Below are positions 1 through 6,538 of a stretch of DNA of 8,694 nucleotides, piece by piece. Source of the stretch: Actinomycetes bacterium (GTDB lineage Bacteria > Actinomycetota > Acidimicrobiia > Acidimicrobiales > Bog-793); contig JAJYGM010000433.1 in the NCBI GenBank assembly GCA_021785095.1, forward strand, positions 1-8,694. Reading direction: 5' to 3'. The notes below the pieces were generated by a model, which was not told the origin of the DNA, did not search any database, and was given only the letters and a program-made list of their open reading frames with translations. The position numbers were made by a program, and so were the translations under genes. Positions within the stretch are counted from its first letter, which is position 1, and each line of letters opens with the position of its first letter.

Positions 1-38
1 GGGCGCCAAAAATCTTCACGGAAGTTGCGACTTCTCGT

Positions 39-113
39 TCACAGGAGCCCCCAGAAATACTGGTGAACGGGCGCGCTCACTCCCTGCTGACGAGCCCAGC
101 CGCTGAGCTTCAT
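39..113 (-). pseudogene. Possible IS607-family recombinase (TnpA) N-terminal remnant
   Basis: Reading minus from an ATG at 113-111, the first 13 residues are MKLSGWARQQGVS. This resembles the start of IS607-type serine recombinases, whose MerR-like helix-turn-helix usually opens M-[KN]-L-x-[ED]-[WY]-A-x-x-x-G-V. After the Gly-Val-Ser the similarity stops: the usual T-A-x-R-W-F segment is missing, although Tyr-Phe-Trp-Gly-Leu-Leu faintly recalls it, and a TGA ends the frame at 41-39 after 24 codons. An intact recombinase has about 200 residues, so at most the first helix is present and the break falls near position 75. A full element would have continued leftward with tnpB. The frame also runs open upstream through the PLP-enzyme gene, which I regard as chance. 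The match is short and made from memory, so it could be coincidence. Confidence 0.35.
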
Positions 114-296
114 GAGAAATGGAATACCATATGCACCTATTCCTTCGCAGGATTCAGTGAGCAGTTGCGGACCCCTCGGCCGACCAGGATCTGACGGCCG
201 CCCGAGCAAGGCACCTGGCTTCGCCGCCAGCATCGACCCAGACGTGAGCTGGTTGACTTGGACGCCGCATGCACGTGCGTAAGAAAGAGAGTCCCA
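114..296. other. Leader region of the PLP-enzyme gene, no gene seen
   Basis: No reading frame here looks coding on either strand. The first 130 bases of the window are visibly poorer in G and C than the genes that follow, which fits the possible mobile-element scar to the left. Small structures are present: two CGGCCG palindromes at 177-182 and 195-200, a 5-bp stem (CTGGC 215-219 with GCCAG 226-230, 6-base loop), and the palindrome GCACGTGC at 271-278. TTGACT at 253-258 resembles a -35 box but has no convincing -10 box at a normal distance. A promoter for the downstream gene probably lies here, but I cannot place it. Confidence 0.4.
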
Positions 297-1379
297 ATGC
301 ATTGGCAGATGCCCGAGAACCTGAGCACGCCGGCGCTGCTGGTCGACCACTGCACCCTCGTCGGCAACATCGCTCGGATGGCGGCCGAGATGAACGAGCG
401 CGGCGTCGATCTTCGACCCCATGCCAAGACGCACAAGTCGCTGGACATCGCCGCACTCCAGCGCGCGCACGGCGCCACCGGCCTGACGGTGGCGACCGTG
501 GGCGAGGCAGAGGTGTTCGCTGCTGGGGGCCACGACGACCTCTTCATCGCCTATCCAGTGGTCGCCCAGCGCGACAAGGCCGAGCGGCTCGCTCGCCTCT
601 CGGGCTCGGTGCGGCTCAGCGTGGGCGTCGACTCGATCCGGGCGGGTGAGCTCCTCGCCAAGGCCGGCCTCTCGGGTGCTCTGAGGGCGATGGTGGAGAT
701 CGACCCTGGCCAGCACCGTAGCGGGGTGGTCCCGAGCGAGGCCGGTGCGCTCGCGGCTGCGCTCGTCGACCTCGGGCTCCGTGTGGAGGGGGTGTTCACT
801 CACGGCGGCCACGGCTACCGCACCCTCGACGCGCCGGAGGGCGCGGCGCGCGATGAGGTCGAAGGGCTGCAAGAGGCGGTGGCTGCGCTCGCAGCGCGCG
901 GCATCCCGGCGGTTCGGGTCAGTGCCGGGTCCACGCCGACCGCGGCGCGCTCAGCAATGCGCCCGGTCACCGAAGAACGACCGGGCACCTACGTGTTCAA
1001 CGATCGCCAGCAGGTCGCGCTCGGGACGGCTCGAGAGTCGGAGGTCGCGTTGGCGGTGGCGGCGACCGTGGTGAGCACCGCCGCGGCGGGCCACGTCGTG
1101 CTGGACGCCGGCAGCAAGGCTCTCGGGAGCGACCGTCCCGGGTGGCTCGAGGGATTCGGCGTCGTGCCCGAGCTCGACGACGCGGTCGTGACCTCGTTCT
1201 CGGAGTGCCACGGCATCGTCGCCCTCGGCGACCGGCGACCGCCACCGATCGGAACCCTCGTGCGCGTGGTGCCCAACCACGTCTGCCCGACTGTCAACCT
1301 CTTCGACTTCTACCACGTCGTCTCCAACGGCGAGATCGTCGAGCGCTGGCCGGTGTCGGCACGCGGGCATCTCTCGTAG
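297..1379 (+). CDS. D-threonine aldolase / D-serine dehydratase-like PLP enzyme
   Basis: A fold-type III (alanine-racemase-like barrel) PLP enzyme of 360 residues, normal for this family. Members split D-threonine to glycine and acetaldehyde or deaminate D-serine to pyruvate, usually needing a divalent metal. Seen in the sequence: RPHAKTHKS at about residues 40-48, with Lys44 the expected Schiff-base lysine; EIDPGQHRSG (134-143), the phosphate/barrel signature; FTHGGHGY (167-174); SAGSTPT (209-215); and in the C-terminal beta domain PNHVCPTVNL (326-335), whose His328 and Cys330 match the known metal ligands. No signal peptide, so cytoplasmic. The ATG at 297 is preceded by a modest purine-rich AAGAAAGAGAG (281-291); an in-frame TTG at 258 would add 13 residues of poor similarity. 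The gene converges on the FAD D-amino acid dehydrogenase with a 17-base gap. Family certain; aldolase versus dehydratase and exact substrate are not decided. Confidence 0.88.
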   Translation: MHWQMPENLSTPALLVDHCTLVGNIARMAAEMNERGVDLRPHAKTHKSLDIAALQRAHGATGLTVATVGEAEVFAAGGHDDLFIAYPVVAQRDKAERLARLSGSVRLSVGVDSIRAGELLAKAGLSGALRAMVEIDPGQHRSGVVPSEAGALAAALVDLGLRVEGVFTHGGHGYRTLDAPEGAARDEVEGLQEAVAALAARGIPAVRVSAGSTPTAARSAMRPVTEERPGTYVFNDRQQVALGTARESEVALAVAATVVSTAAAGHVVLDAGSKALGSDRPGWLEGFGVVPELDDAVVTSFSECHGIVALGDRRPPPIGTLVRVVPNHVCPTVNLFDFYHVVSNGEIVERWPVSARGHLS

Positions 1380-1396
1380 CAGATCACTGACCGCGC

Positions 1397-2656
1397 TCAA
1401 CGGCAGGGGTCGAGCGGCGCGAGCTCCGGCGCGACGACACCCGTCGCGATCTGCGTCGCGAGCAGCGCTCCGCTGAGCGGTCCCAGCGTCATCCCCCACA
1501 TCCCGTGGCCACCGGCCACGAAGAGCCCAGGCGTCTTCGTGGTGCCCACCAGCGGGAGCCCGTCGGCGGAGAGCGGTCTCGCGCCCATCCAGTCGTCCGC
1601 CTTCGTCGACCAGTCGATGTCCCGCAGCATCGGCTGGGCCGCCTCGAGCATGTGAACGATGCGCGCCGGCCTCGAAGGAGCGTCAGGCGAGCCGAACTCC
1701 ATGATCCCGGCGAAACGGGCGCGGCCACCCTGCGGCGTGACAGCCACCCTTGCCACCGGTAGGTAGAGGGGCGAGCGGAAGGGACTCTCCACCGCGACCG
1801 TGAAGCTGTAGCCCCGACCACCGTAGACGGGTACCTGCACACCGTGGCCCGCAAGGAGGTTGCTCGCCCACGCGCCGGCGGCGACCACCATCGCCTCAGC
1901 TTCGAGCCCATCTCCCTGCCCCCGTGCGACGAGGACTCCGCGGCGCCGTTCCACGGCGGTCACCGGCGTGTTCTCGAGGATCTTGCCACCCCGCTCGCGC
2001 ACGCTCTTGGCAAGCGCGGCCACATAGGCGGAAGGGGTCAAGTACTGCTGGCCGCGCACCACGACCGCCATGGAGACGCGCTCGGACAGGTGCGGCTCGG
2101 CCTCGCGCGCCTCGTCACCGGTCAGCAGCGACAGCTCGGCCGCTTGGCCGGCACCCACGATCTCCTCCATCTCGTGGAGGAAGCCCGAGCTCTCCCGCGG
2201 GTCGGCGAAACACGCGATCACGTTCCCCTCGGTCAGCTCCATCGACACGCCGCCGTCGAGCTGGTGGCGATAGGAGTCGACGACGCGCTCGTTGAGCGCC
2301 CGGTATGCGGCCATGCTCCGACGCCACGTGCTGGTCCTGCAGCTGTGGACCATGGCGGCTAGGAAGCGGACCAGCCGAGGATCGGTGGCGTGCACCAGAC
2401 TGACGGGAGATCGCGGGCTCAAGACGGCGCGCACCCCGTAGCGGAGGATGCTCGGCTCGGGCAGCGGCGCGCAGATGGCAGGGGAGACGTATCCCGCGTT
2501 CTGCCACGAGGCGCCTGCTCCCGGACGCGCCCGGTCCACCACGCACACCTCGATACCGTGCTCCTGCAGCGACCACGCGCACGACAGGCCCACGATGCCG
2601 GCCCCGATCACGGTGACCCGGGCAGGGACGCGGTAGCCAAGTGAGCTGTCGCTCAT
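1397..2656 (-). CDS. FAD-dependent D-amino acid dehydrogenase (DadA-type)
   Basis: A 419-residue DAO-superfamily flavoprotein. DadA enzymes oxidise D-amino acids to 2-oxo acids plus ammonia, passing electrons to the respiratory chain. The N-terminal Rossmann motif is VIGAGIVGLS (16-25), with Asp41 at the end of the second strand placed to bind the FAD ribose. ASWQNAGYVSP (49-59) matches the Ser-x-x-Asn-Ala-Gly segment of DadA. The C-terminal FAD contact is MGARPLSADGLPLVG (357-371), followed by GLFVAGGHGMWGMTLGP (377-393). Length matches DadA (about 410-435). The frame is open far upstream through the hydrolase gene, but the start is set by a strong Shine-Dalgarno (AGAGGGG, 7 bases from ATG 2656-2654) and by the family N-terminus. 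It is last in the minus-strand series, 128 bases after the hydrolase. A related amine oxidase such as a glycine or sarcosine oxidase is possible; the segment at 49-59 and the neighbours favour D-amino acids. Confidence 0.87.
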   Translation of the reverse strand: MSDSSLGYRVPARVTVIGAGIVGLSCAWSLQEHGIEVCVVDRARPGAGASWQNAGYVSPAICAPLPEPSILRYGVRAVLSPRSPVSLVHATDPRLVRFLAAMVHSCRTSTWRRSMAAYRALNERVVDSYRHQLDGGVSMELTEGNVIACFADPRESSGFLHEMEEIVGAGQAAELSLLTGDEAREAEPHLSERVSMAVVVRGQQYLTPSAYVAALAKSVRERGGKILENTPVTAVERRRGVLVARGQGDGLEAEAMVVAAGAWASNLLAGHGVQVPVYGGRGYSFTVAVESPFRSPLYLPVARVAVTPQGGRARFAGIMEFGSPDAPSRPARIVHMLEAAQPMLRDIDWSTKADDWMGARPLSADGLPLVGTTKTPGLFVAGGHGMWGMTLGPLSGALLATQIATGVVAPELAPLDPCR

Positions 2657-2663
2657 CTCTCTT

Positions 2664-2669
2664 CCCCTC
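2664..2669 (-). promoter_or_regulatory. Ribosome binding site of the FAD dehydrogenase
   Basis: On the minus strand the bases before the ATG at 2656 read GAAGAGGGGAAGAGAG. The AGGGG core lies 7 bases from the start codon. It decides the start, because the same frame stays open for more than 200 further codons upstream, through the neighbouring hydrolase gene. Confidence 0.7.
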
Positions 2670-2708
2670 TTCGGTCGTTCCGGGCTCTGCGGGCCAGTGC
2701 AGTCTCGA

Positions 2709-2725
2709 CTCACCGGCTCGGTGAG
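2709..2725 (-). repeat. Perfect 7-bp inverted repeat between hydrolase and FAD dehydrogenase
   Basis: CTCACCG (2709-2715) and CGGTGAG (2719-2725) form a perfect 7-bp stem around a 3-base loop. It sits in the 128-base gap after the hydrolase stop and 52 bases before the dehydrogenase ATG. No run of T follows on the minus strand, so it is not a classical intrinsic terminator. It may be an RNA hairpin that trims or stabilises the message, or a protein-binding site. GACAAT at 2733-2738 (minus strand) nearby resembles a -10 box, but no matching -35 is visible. Confidence 0.5.
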
Positions 2726-2784
2726 CTCGTCATTGTCATCAGGCTGAACGCGCTCGCGCTCGCGGTCAGCCGCGGCTTGCGAGC

Positions 2785-4350
2785 TCACGAGCTCTCTCGC
2801 CGCTCGAGGCGCACGTTGGTGATCGGGGTGACGTAGGCGGTCCCCAGTGAAGCGCGCCGCGGCGAGATGTCCGTCGGGATCGCGACGCGGGGTCGGCCAG
2901 CCGAGAACGCTTTGATCACGAGCTCCTGGACCTGCATCGGCTGAACAGGGGTCAGGTGGATCATGCACAGGAGCTCGCCCCGCTCGCCTGGAATGGCCCA
3001 GGTGACATCGGCCGGGGTGACGGCGGAGACGAACTCGGGCCGGGGACCGGGGGCAAGGAGCGGCCCCACGTCGGCTGACAGTCGCTCGATCTCCGCCCGG
3101 CGCTCGATCAAGGGACGATCGAAGTTCACGTTGGGTGCCAGCACCTCCGAAGCCACGGCGTCGTCCCAGTGCCGGATCAGCCCGTCCACCCGCTCCTGCA
3201 GGGCGACGGTCTCGGGCCACAGCGCCACTGAGGACGCGGGCGCTTGGTCTCGAGCCAGCACGCGCCCGAGCGCGTCGCTGCACATGGAGGCGGGGTCGCC
3301 GCGGTGGCTGTTGGTGAGCACGACGGCACCCCGACCCGAAACGGGGTGCCAGGTCATGAACAGCTTGAACCCTGGCAGACCTCCGGCGTGCGAGAGGAGC
3401 GTCCCTCGGTGAAGGTCGCTGGCGACCCTGATCCCCAGGGCATAGCCACTGTTGACGACGTGGATCGCACCTGCGGCATCGACAGCGAGAGCCGGTGGAC
3501 CGACGATGTGCGTCCGCTGAAGCTCCCGGCGGGAGGTCCGGCTCAAGACGGCATTGACGTCCGGGCCCTCAGCGGGCCGGAAGGCCGAGCCGAGCCAGGT
3601 GATCCACCGGGCCAGGTCCCGCACGGTGCTGACGATGCCGCCAGCGGCCGCGAAGGCGTCCGAAGCTTGCGGTGCGAACGGCACCCAATTGGCGTCCGCG
3701 TCGAGCGAGTACCCGGTGGCCCGCGCAGCCCCAACCGGCGAGGCGTTGTCGAAATAGGTCGACGTCAGACCGAGCGGCTCGAAGAGCACCTGACGGACGT
3801 ATGCCGCCAAGGGCCGGCCGACCGCCCTGCTGACCGCCAGGCCGGCGAGAGCGAACCCGAGGTTGGAGTACTCGTACTCGGCGCCGGGGTAGTGACTGAA
3901 CCGGACGCCCCGCTGGAGCTGATCGAGCAGCGTCTCGGTCGGGAGGTCGATGAAAGGATCGACCCACGAGTTGTCCTCCGTCAGCCCGCCGCACATGCTG
4001 AACAGCATTTCCACCGTCGGAGGGTCTTCGGCCTGCACGTTCTCACCGGCCATCACGAATTCGGGCACGTAGGCGGTGATCGGGTCGTCGAGCGAGAGAT
4101 GGCCGGCGTCCCGAGCGATCAGGCCGGCGCAGGCGACGAAGCTCTTGGACATCGAAGCGATCGGGAAGAGCGTGTCGGCATCGGGGGCGAGGCCGTCGTC
4201 GTTGGCCACCCCGAACCCTCGCCAGTGGACGAGCCCTTCGGCCGCGGTGAGCCCGTAGACGAGGCCCCGGGCCTGGTCCGAGGCGGTGTACTGGGCAAAG
4301 AAGGCGTCGAGCTCCGTCTCCAGCGGGACAGGAATGGTTTCTTCGGACAT
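2785..4350 (-). CDS. Serine hydrolase, beta-lactamase/D-aminopeptidase (class C) family
   Basis: A penicillin-recognising serine hydrolase of 521 residues. All three active-site motifs are present: SMSK (Ser66 nucleophile, Lys69), YSN (161-163) and HAG (321-323). The fold covers residues 10 to about 370. A C-terminal tail of about 150 residues (370-521) follows, longer than in simple esterases or AmpC (about 360-400). Total length is close to the D-aminopeptidase DAP of Ochrobactrum (about 520), which adds beta-barrel domains and frees N-terminal D-amino acids from peptides. No signal peptide is seen, so it is probably cytoplasmic, which suits an enzyme acting on imported compounds rather than on cell wall or antibiotics. 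Start ATG 4350-4348 has GGGAG 5 bases upstream. It lies between the permease genes and the FAD D-amino acid dehydrogenase. Family certain; D-aminopeptidase activity is inferred, and esterase, amidase or D-amino acid amidase are alternatives. Confidence 0.9.
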   Translation of the reverse strand: MSEETIPVPLETELDAFFAQYTASDQARGLVYGLTAAEGLVHWRGFGVANDDGLAPDADTLFPIASMSKSFVACAGLIARDAGHLSLDDPITAYVPEFVMAGENVQAEDPPTVEMLFSMCGGLTEDNSWVDPFIDLPTETLLDQLQRGVRFSHYPGAEYEYSNLGFALAGLAVSRAVGRPLAAYVRQVLFEPLGLTSTYFDNASPVGAARATGYSLDADANWVPFAPQASDAFAAAGGIVSTVRDLARWITWLGSAFRPAEGPDVNAVLSRTSRRELQRTHIVGPPALAVDAAGAIHVVNSGYALGIRVASDLHRGTLLSHAGGLPGFKLFMTWHPVSGRGAVVLTNSHRGDPASMCSDALGRVLARDQAPASSVALWPETVALQERVDGLIRHWDDAVASEVLAPNVNFDRPLIERRAEIERLSADVGPLLAPGPRPEFVSAVTPADVTWAIPGERGELLCMIHLTPVQPMQVQELVIKAFSAGRPRVAIPTDISPRRASLGTAYVTPITNVRLERRESS

Positions 4351-4369
4351 GGGGTCTCCCGGGTCGACC

Positions 4370-4388
4370 GCTGTGGTGCAGCTGTGGT
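4370..4388. repeat. Tandem 8-bp direct repeat, one helical turn apart
   Basis: GCTGTGGT occurs at 4370-4377 and again at 4381-4388, an 11-base period. It lies 19-38 bases before the hydrolase start codon, downstream of the TAGCGTT motif. The spacing would put two binding half-sites on one face of the helix, so an operator is possible, but chance cannot be excluded. Confidence 0.35.
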
Positions 4389-4403
4389 CGTTACGGCACC
4401 GGC

Positions 4404-4410
4404 AACGCTA
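4404..4410 (-). promoter_or_regulatory. Possible -10-like element TAGCGTT upstream of the hydrolase
   Basis: On the minus strand TAGCGTT begins at 4410; its hexamer TAGCGT fits the TAnnnT pattern of a -10 box and ends 54 bases before the hydrolase start. The same seven bases occur 53 bases before the substrate-binding-protein start. No good TTGACA-like -35 box lies 16-19 bases upstream in either place, so this is only a candidate. Confidence 0.25.
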
Positions 4411-4552
4411 GGCCGACTGACGACACGTAGTCCGGGAGCGAACGAGCGGACCCGGTACCCGGGCTCGGGCCAGTCGGCGCTGTCGGCACCCAAGAACCAG
4501 CGCCGACCGAGATGCGGACCTTCCTCGATCACCTTCTCGGACGACCAAGCCG

Positions 4553-5503
4553 TCACCTGTTCCGCAAACGCACGTCCAGCGCGTCGCGCGTCGCGTCGCC
4601 AAGCAGGTTGAAGGCAACGACAGTCAGCACGATGCAGATTCCCGCCGGGTAGATCTGCCACCAATAGCCGTCAAAGATGTAGTTCAGCCCTGTGGTGAGC
4701 ATCCCGCCCCAGTTCACTGCTGGGGGTGGCGGTCCCAGACCGAGAAAGCTCAGCGCGGCGAGCAAGAGGATCGCGTTCGCGACCTCGAAGGTAGCCTGGA
4801 CAGCAACGATTCCCACCACGTTGCGGACGATGTGGCGCAACACGATGCGCAGGGAGCTCTCTCCGGTCATCTTCGATGCACTGACGTAGTCGAGCGTCCG
4901 CAGCACCAGCACCTCGCCTCGCACCAGCCGGGCCGTGATGAGCCAGGAGACGAAACCCAGCACGAAGATGATCGTCAGCACGCTCGGGGTGACGATGGCC
5001 GCGAGAAGCAGCACGAAGAGAACGGTCGGAATAGCAACGAGCGCGTCGACGATGCGCATCAAGATCGAGTCCACCCACCCGCCAACGAAAGCTGAGACAG
5101 CTCCCCACATCGTGCCGACCATCACCGCGATGGCAGCGGCTGCAAGGCCGACTTCGAGTGAGGACTGCCCAGCGACCATCAGCCGCCCGAGCACATCGTA
5201 ACCGACTTGGTCGGTCCCGAGGGGGTGACCCTTGCCGGGGGGAAGATTGATCTGCATGACGTTCGTGGCGATCTGATTCGTGTGGTAAACGAGCGGGCCG
5301 CAGAAGCTGAACAAGACCATCAGGACGATGATCGCGACGCCGACCATCGCGAGCGGGTTGTGCAAGAGCTCGCGCGCGGCGAGACGCCGCGCGCTCAGAG
5401 CCGGTGTGGTGCCCGAACCCTCGGGATCGCCGGGCAGCTGCACGGGAAGCGCGGGTCTTATCGCAGAGTCGGAGTCGAGAAGGGGAAACGAGCTCCCATC
5501 CAT
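4553..5503 (-). CDS. ABC peptide importer permease, DppC/OppC type
   Basis: One of two inner-membrane subunits of a peptide/nickel-type ABC importer; 316 residues, usual for DppC. A hydrophilic N-terminal tail leads into helix 1 at about 51-72, then the periplasmic-side signature HPLGTDQVGYDVLGRLMVAG (93-112), typical of DppC. Further helices lie at about 117-141, 155-173, 175-193, 236-256 and 285-302. The EAA loop that docks the ATPase is DYVSASKMTGESSLRIVLRH (205-224). The end, GDATRDALDVRLR, is the family's usual closing motif. Start ATG 5503-5501 has AGG 5 bases upstream and overlaps the DppB-type gene by 46 bases, suggesting translational coupling; a GTG at codon 21 would shorten the overlap but lacks a ribosome binding site. 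No ATPase gene follows, unlike most dpp operons. Substrate not readable from the permease. Confidence 0.95.
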   Translation of the reverse strand: MDGSSFPLLDSDSAIRPALPVQLPGDPEGSGTTPALSARRLAARELLHNPLAMVGVAIIVLMVLFSFCGPLVYHTNQIATNVMQINLPPGKGHPLGTDQVGYDVLGRLMVAGQSSLEVGLAAAAIAVMVGTMWGAVSAFVGGWVDSILMRIVDALVAIPTVLFVLLLAAIVTPSVLTIIFVLGFVSWLITARLVRGEVLVLRTLDYVSASKMTGESSLRIVLRHIVRNVVGIVAVQATFEVANAILLLAALSFLGLGPPPPAVNWGGMLTTGLNYIFDGYWWQIYPAGICIVLTVVAFNLLGDATRDALDVRLRNR

Positions 5504-6447
5504 GCGTACCTGATGCGCGGGTCCAAGAAGGCGTACGCGATGTCGGCGAGCAAATTGCCAACCACCGTGGCTGCTGCCACGACCACCGTGAAACCCATGA
5601 GGACCGGGAAGTCATGTGATCCTGCCGCCGTCCAGAAGAGCCAGCCCATGCCCGGATAGTTGAAGAGCGCCTCGATGATGACAGCCCCAGACAGGACTGC
5701 GGGAAGGCTGAGCCCAATCAACGTGATGATGGGCAGCAAGCTGTTTCGCAAAAGGTGACGAGTCACGAGCTGACGTTGCGAAACACCCTTCGCCTTGGCG
5801 GTTCGGATGTAGTCCTGCAGCAGCTTGTCGATCGTCGAGGAGCGCATGAAGCGGCTGAACTGCGCCACCGTGACGATCGTGAGGGTGGCTACCGGCAGGA
5901 CGAGCGCCCTCGGGTCATGGACAACCGAGCCCACGCTCGCGCCTTGTGGCGCCTCTGCCGGAAACAGGTGGTACTGCACCGCGAACAGCACGATCAGGAG
6001 CATTCCCAACCAGAAGATCGGCATCGAGTAGCCGACGAACGAGAGCACCGTGAACGCATGGTCCAGCGGCTTGTTGCGCCGCAGCGCCTGGCTTACGCCT
6101 ACCGGGATGGCGATCAGGATGGCGAGGGCATAGGCCACTCCGACCATCAGGGCGGTCTTGGGGAGGTCCAGCGCGAGCAGCGAGCCGACTGACTGGTCGA
6201 AGTGATATGAGAATCCGAGGTTCCCGTGGATCAGGCGGTCGAGGTACAAGAGATACTGCATCGGCAGCGCTCGGTTGTAGCCGTTGGCGATGTTGAAGGC
6301 CCGGATCGCGCCCGGCGTCGCCTTCGCGCCGAGCAGGGCCCGAGCAGGGCTTCCGGGCAGGAAGTGGAGGATTCCGAAGACGATCATGGTCACGATGATC
6401 AGGACCACGATCGCTTGGGTGATCCGCCGGACCAGGTACCCCGTCAC
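5458..6447 (-). CDS. ABC peptide importer permease, DppB/OppB type
   Basis: The partner membrane subunit; 329 residues from the GTG at 6447-6445, which begins (f)MTGYLVRRITQ, just as most DppB proteins begin. Helix 1 spans about 7-29 and others about 99-121, 132-156, 181-198, 238-260 and 284-308. The EAA loop is DYIRTAKAKGVSQRQLVTRH (212-231), followed by LRNSLLPIITLIG. ALFNYPGMGWL (260-270) and the closing YAFLDPRIRY (305-314) are family hallmarks. An alternative in-frame TTG at 6468 adds 7 residues. Its likely ribosome binding site, GGTGG, lies inside the intercistronic hairpin stem, so hairpin folding could control translation if that start is used. The gene follows the binding-protein gene by about 91 bases and overlaps the DppC-type gene by 46. 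Confidence 0.94.
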   Translation of the reverse strand: MTGYLVRRITQAIVVLIIVTMIVFGILHFLPGSPARALLGAKATPGAIRAFNIANGYNRALPMQYLLYLDRLIHGNLGFSYHFDQSVGSLLALDLPKTALMVGVAYALAILIAIPVGVSQALRRNKPLDHAFTVLSFVGYSMPIFWLGMLLIVLFAVQYHLFPAEAPQGASVGSVVHDPRALVLPVATLTIVTVAQFSRFMRSSTIDKLLQDYIRTAKAKGVSQRQLVTRHLLRNSLLPIITLIGLSLPAVLSGAVIIEALFNYPGMGWLFWTAAGSHDFPVLMGFTVVVAAATVVGNLLADIAYAFLDPRIRYAWMGARFPFSTPTLR

Positions 6448-6472
6448 CGCGCGATGTCCAACTCCCAAGAAG

Positions 6473-6512
6473 CGCCACCGACGCCCCGCGGTTCCGCGGG
6501 ACGCCGGTGGCG
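6473..6512 (-). promoter_or_regulatory. Strong intercistronic RNA hairpin (attenuator or mRNA-stabilising)
   Basis: The arms 6473-6490 and 6495-6512 pair around a 4-base loop (6491-6494). On the plus strand, two positions mismatch (6481 with 6504, 6484 with 6501). In RNA copied from the minus strand both become G-U pairs, giving an unbroken 18-bp stem, almost all G-C. It lies 26 bases after the binding-protein stop codon and about 25 bases before the permease GTG. No U-run follows, so it is not a textbook terminator. In other importers such a structure lowers permease output relative to the binding protein or protects the upstream message from 3' decay. That role here is inferred. Confidence 0.75.
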
Positions 6513-6538
6513 TTCAGTCGGAAAGCAACGACAGTTGG

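Larger units (their letters stand above)
4351..4552 (-). other. 202-base gap upstream of the hydrolase, possible promoter
   Basis: Between the DppC-type gene and the hydrolase no coding frame is convincing; one minus frame is open throughout but runs into out-of-frame parts of both neighbours. The gap holds CCCGGTACCCGGG (4451-4463, 5-bp stem, 3-base loop), a TAGCGTT motif (minus, 4410-4404), and a direct repeat of GCTGTGGT at 4370-4377 and 4381-4388. Its length and contents suggest the hydrolase and FAD enzyme could be transcribed from their own promoter as well as by read-through. Confidence 0.4.

Noticed and set aside
177..200. Pair of CGGCCG palindromes as a regulator site
   Set aside because: All-GC hexamers are common in this GC-rich DNA; nothing else supports a function.
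253..258. TTGACT as a -35 box for the PLP-enzyme gene
   Set aside because: No TATAAT-like hexamer lies 16-19 bases downstream, and a promoter here would leave almost no leader before ATG 297.
271..278. GCACGTGC palindrome, with another CACGTG at 8567-8572, as a shared operator
   Set aside because: CACGTG also occurs inside the FAD enzyme gene near 2327, and about three copies are expected by chance in DNA of this composition.
39..872. Minus-strand open frame of 277 codons through the PLP-enzyme gene
   Set aside because: Most of it is antisense to a clear enzyme gene; only its last 24 codons (113-39) are kept as a possible recombinase remnant.
2657..3283. Upstream extension of the FAD enzyme frame by about 209 codons
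   Set aside because: It overlaps the in-frame C-terminus of the hydrolase gene, has Arg-rich shadow composition, and a strong ribosome binding site marks ATG 2656 as the start.
4451..4463. CCCGGTACCCGGG as a terminator after the DppC-type gene
   Set aside because: The stem is only 5 bp with a 3-base loop and no T-run on the minus strand; too weak to call.
3244..4611. Plus-strand open frame (455 codons) opposite the serine hydrolase
   Set aside because: Antisense shadow; the minus strand holds all three catalytic motifs of a known family.
4119..4664. Minus-strand frame spanning the gap between DppC-type gene and hydrolase
   Set aside because: It uses out-of-frame parts of both neighbours and only about 67 codons of the gap; no recognisable domain and no good start within the gap.
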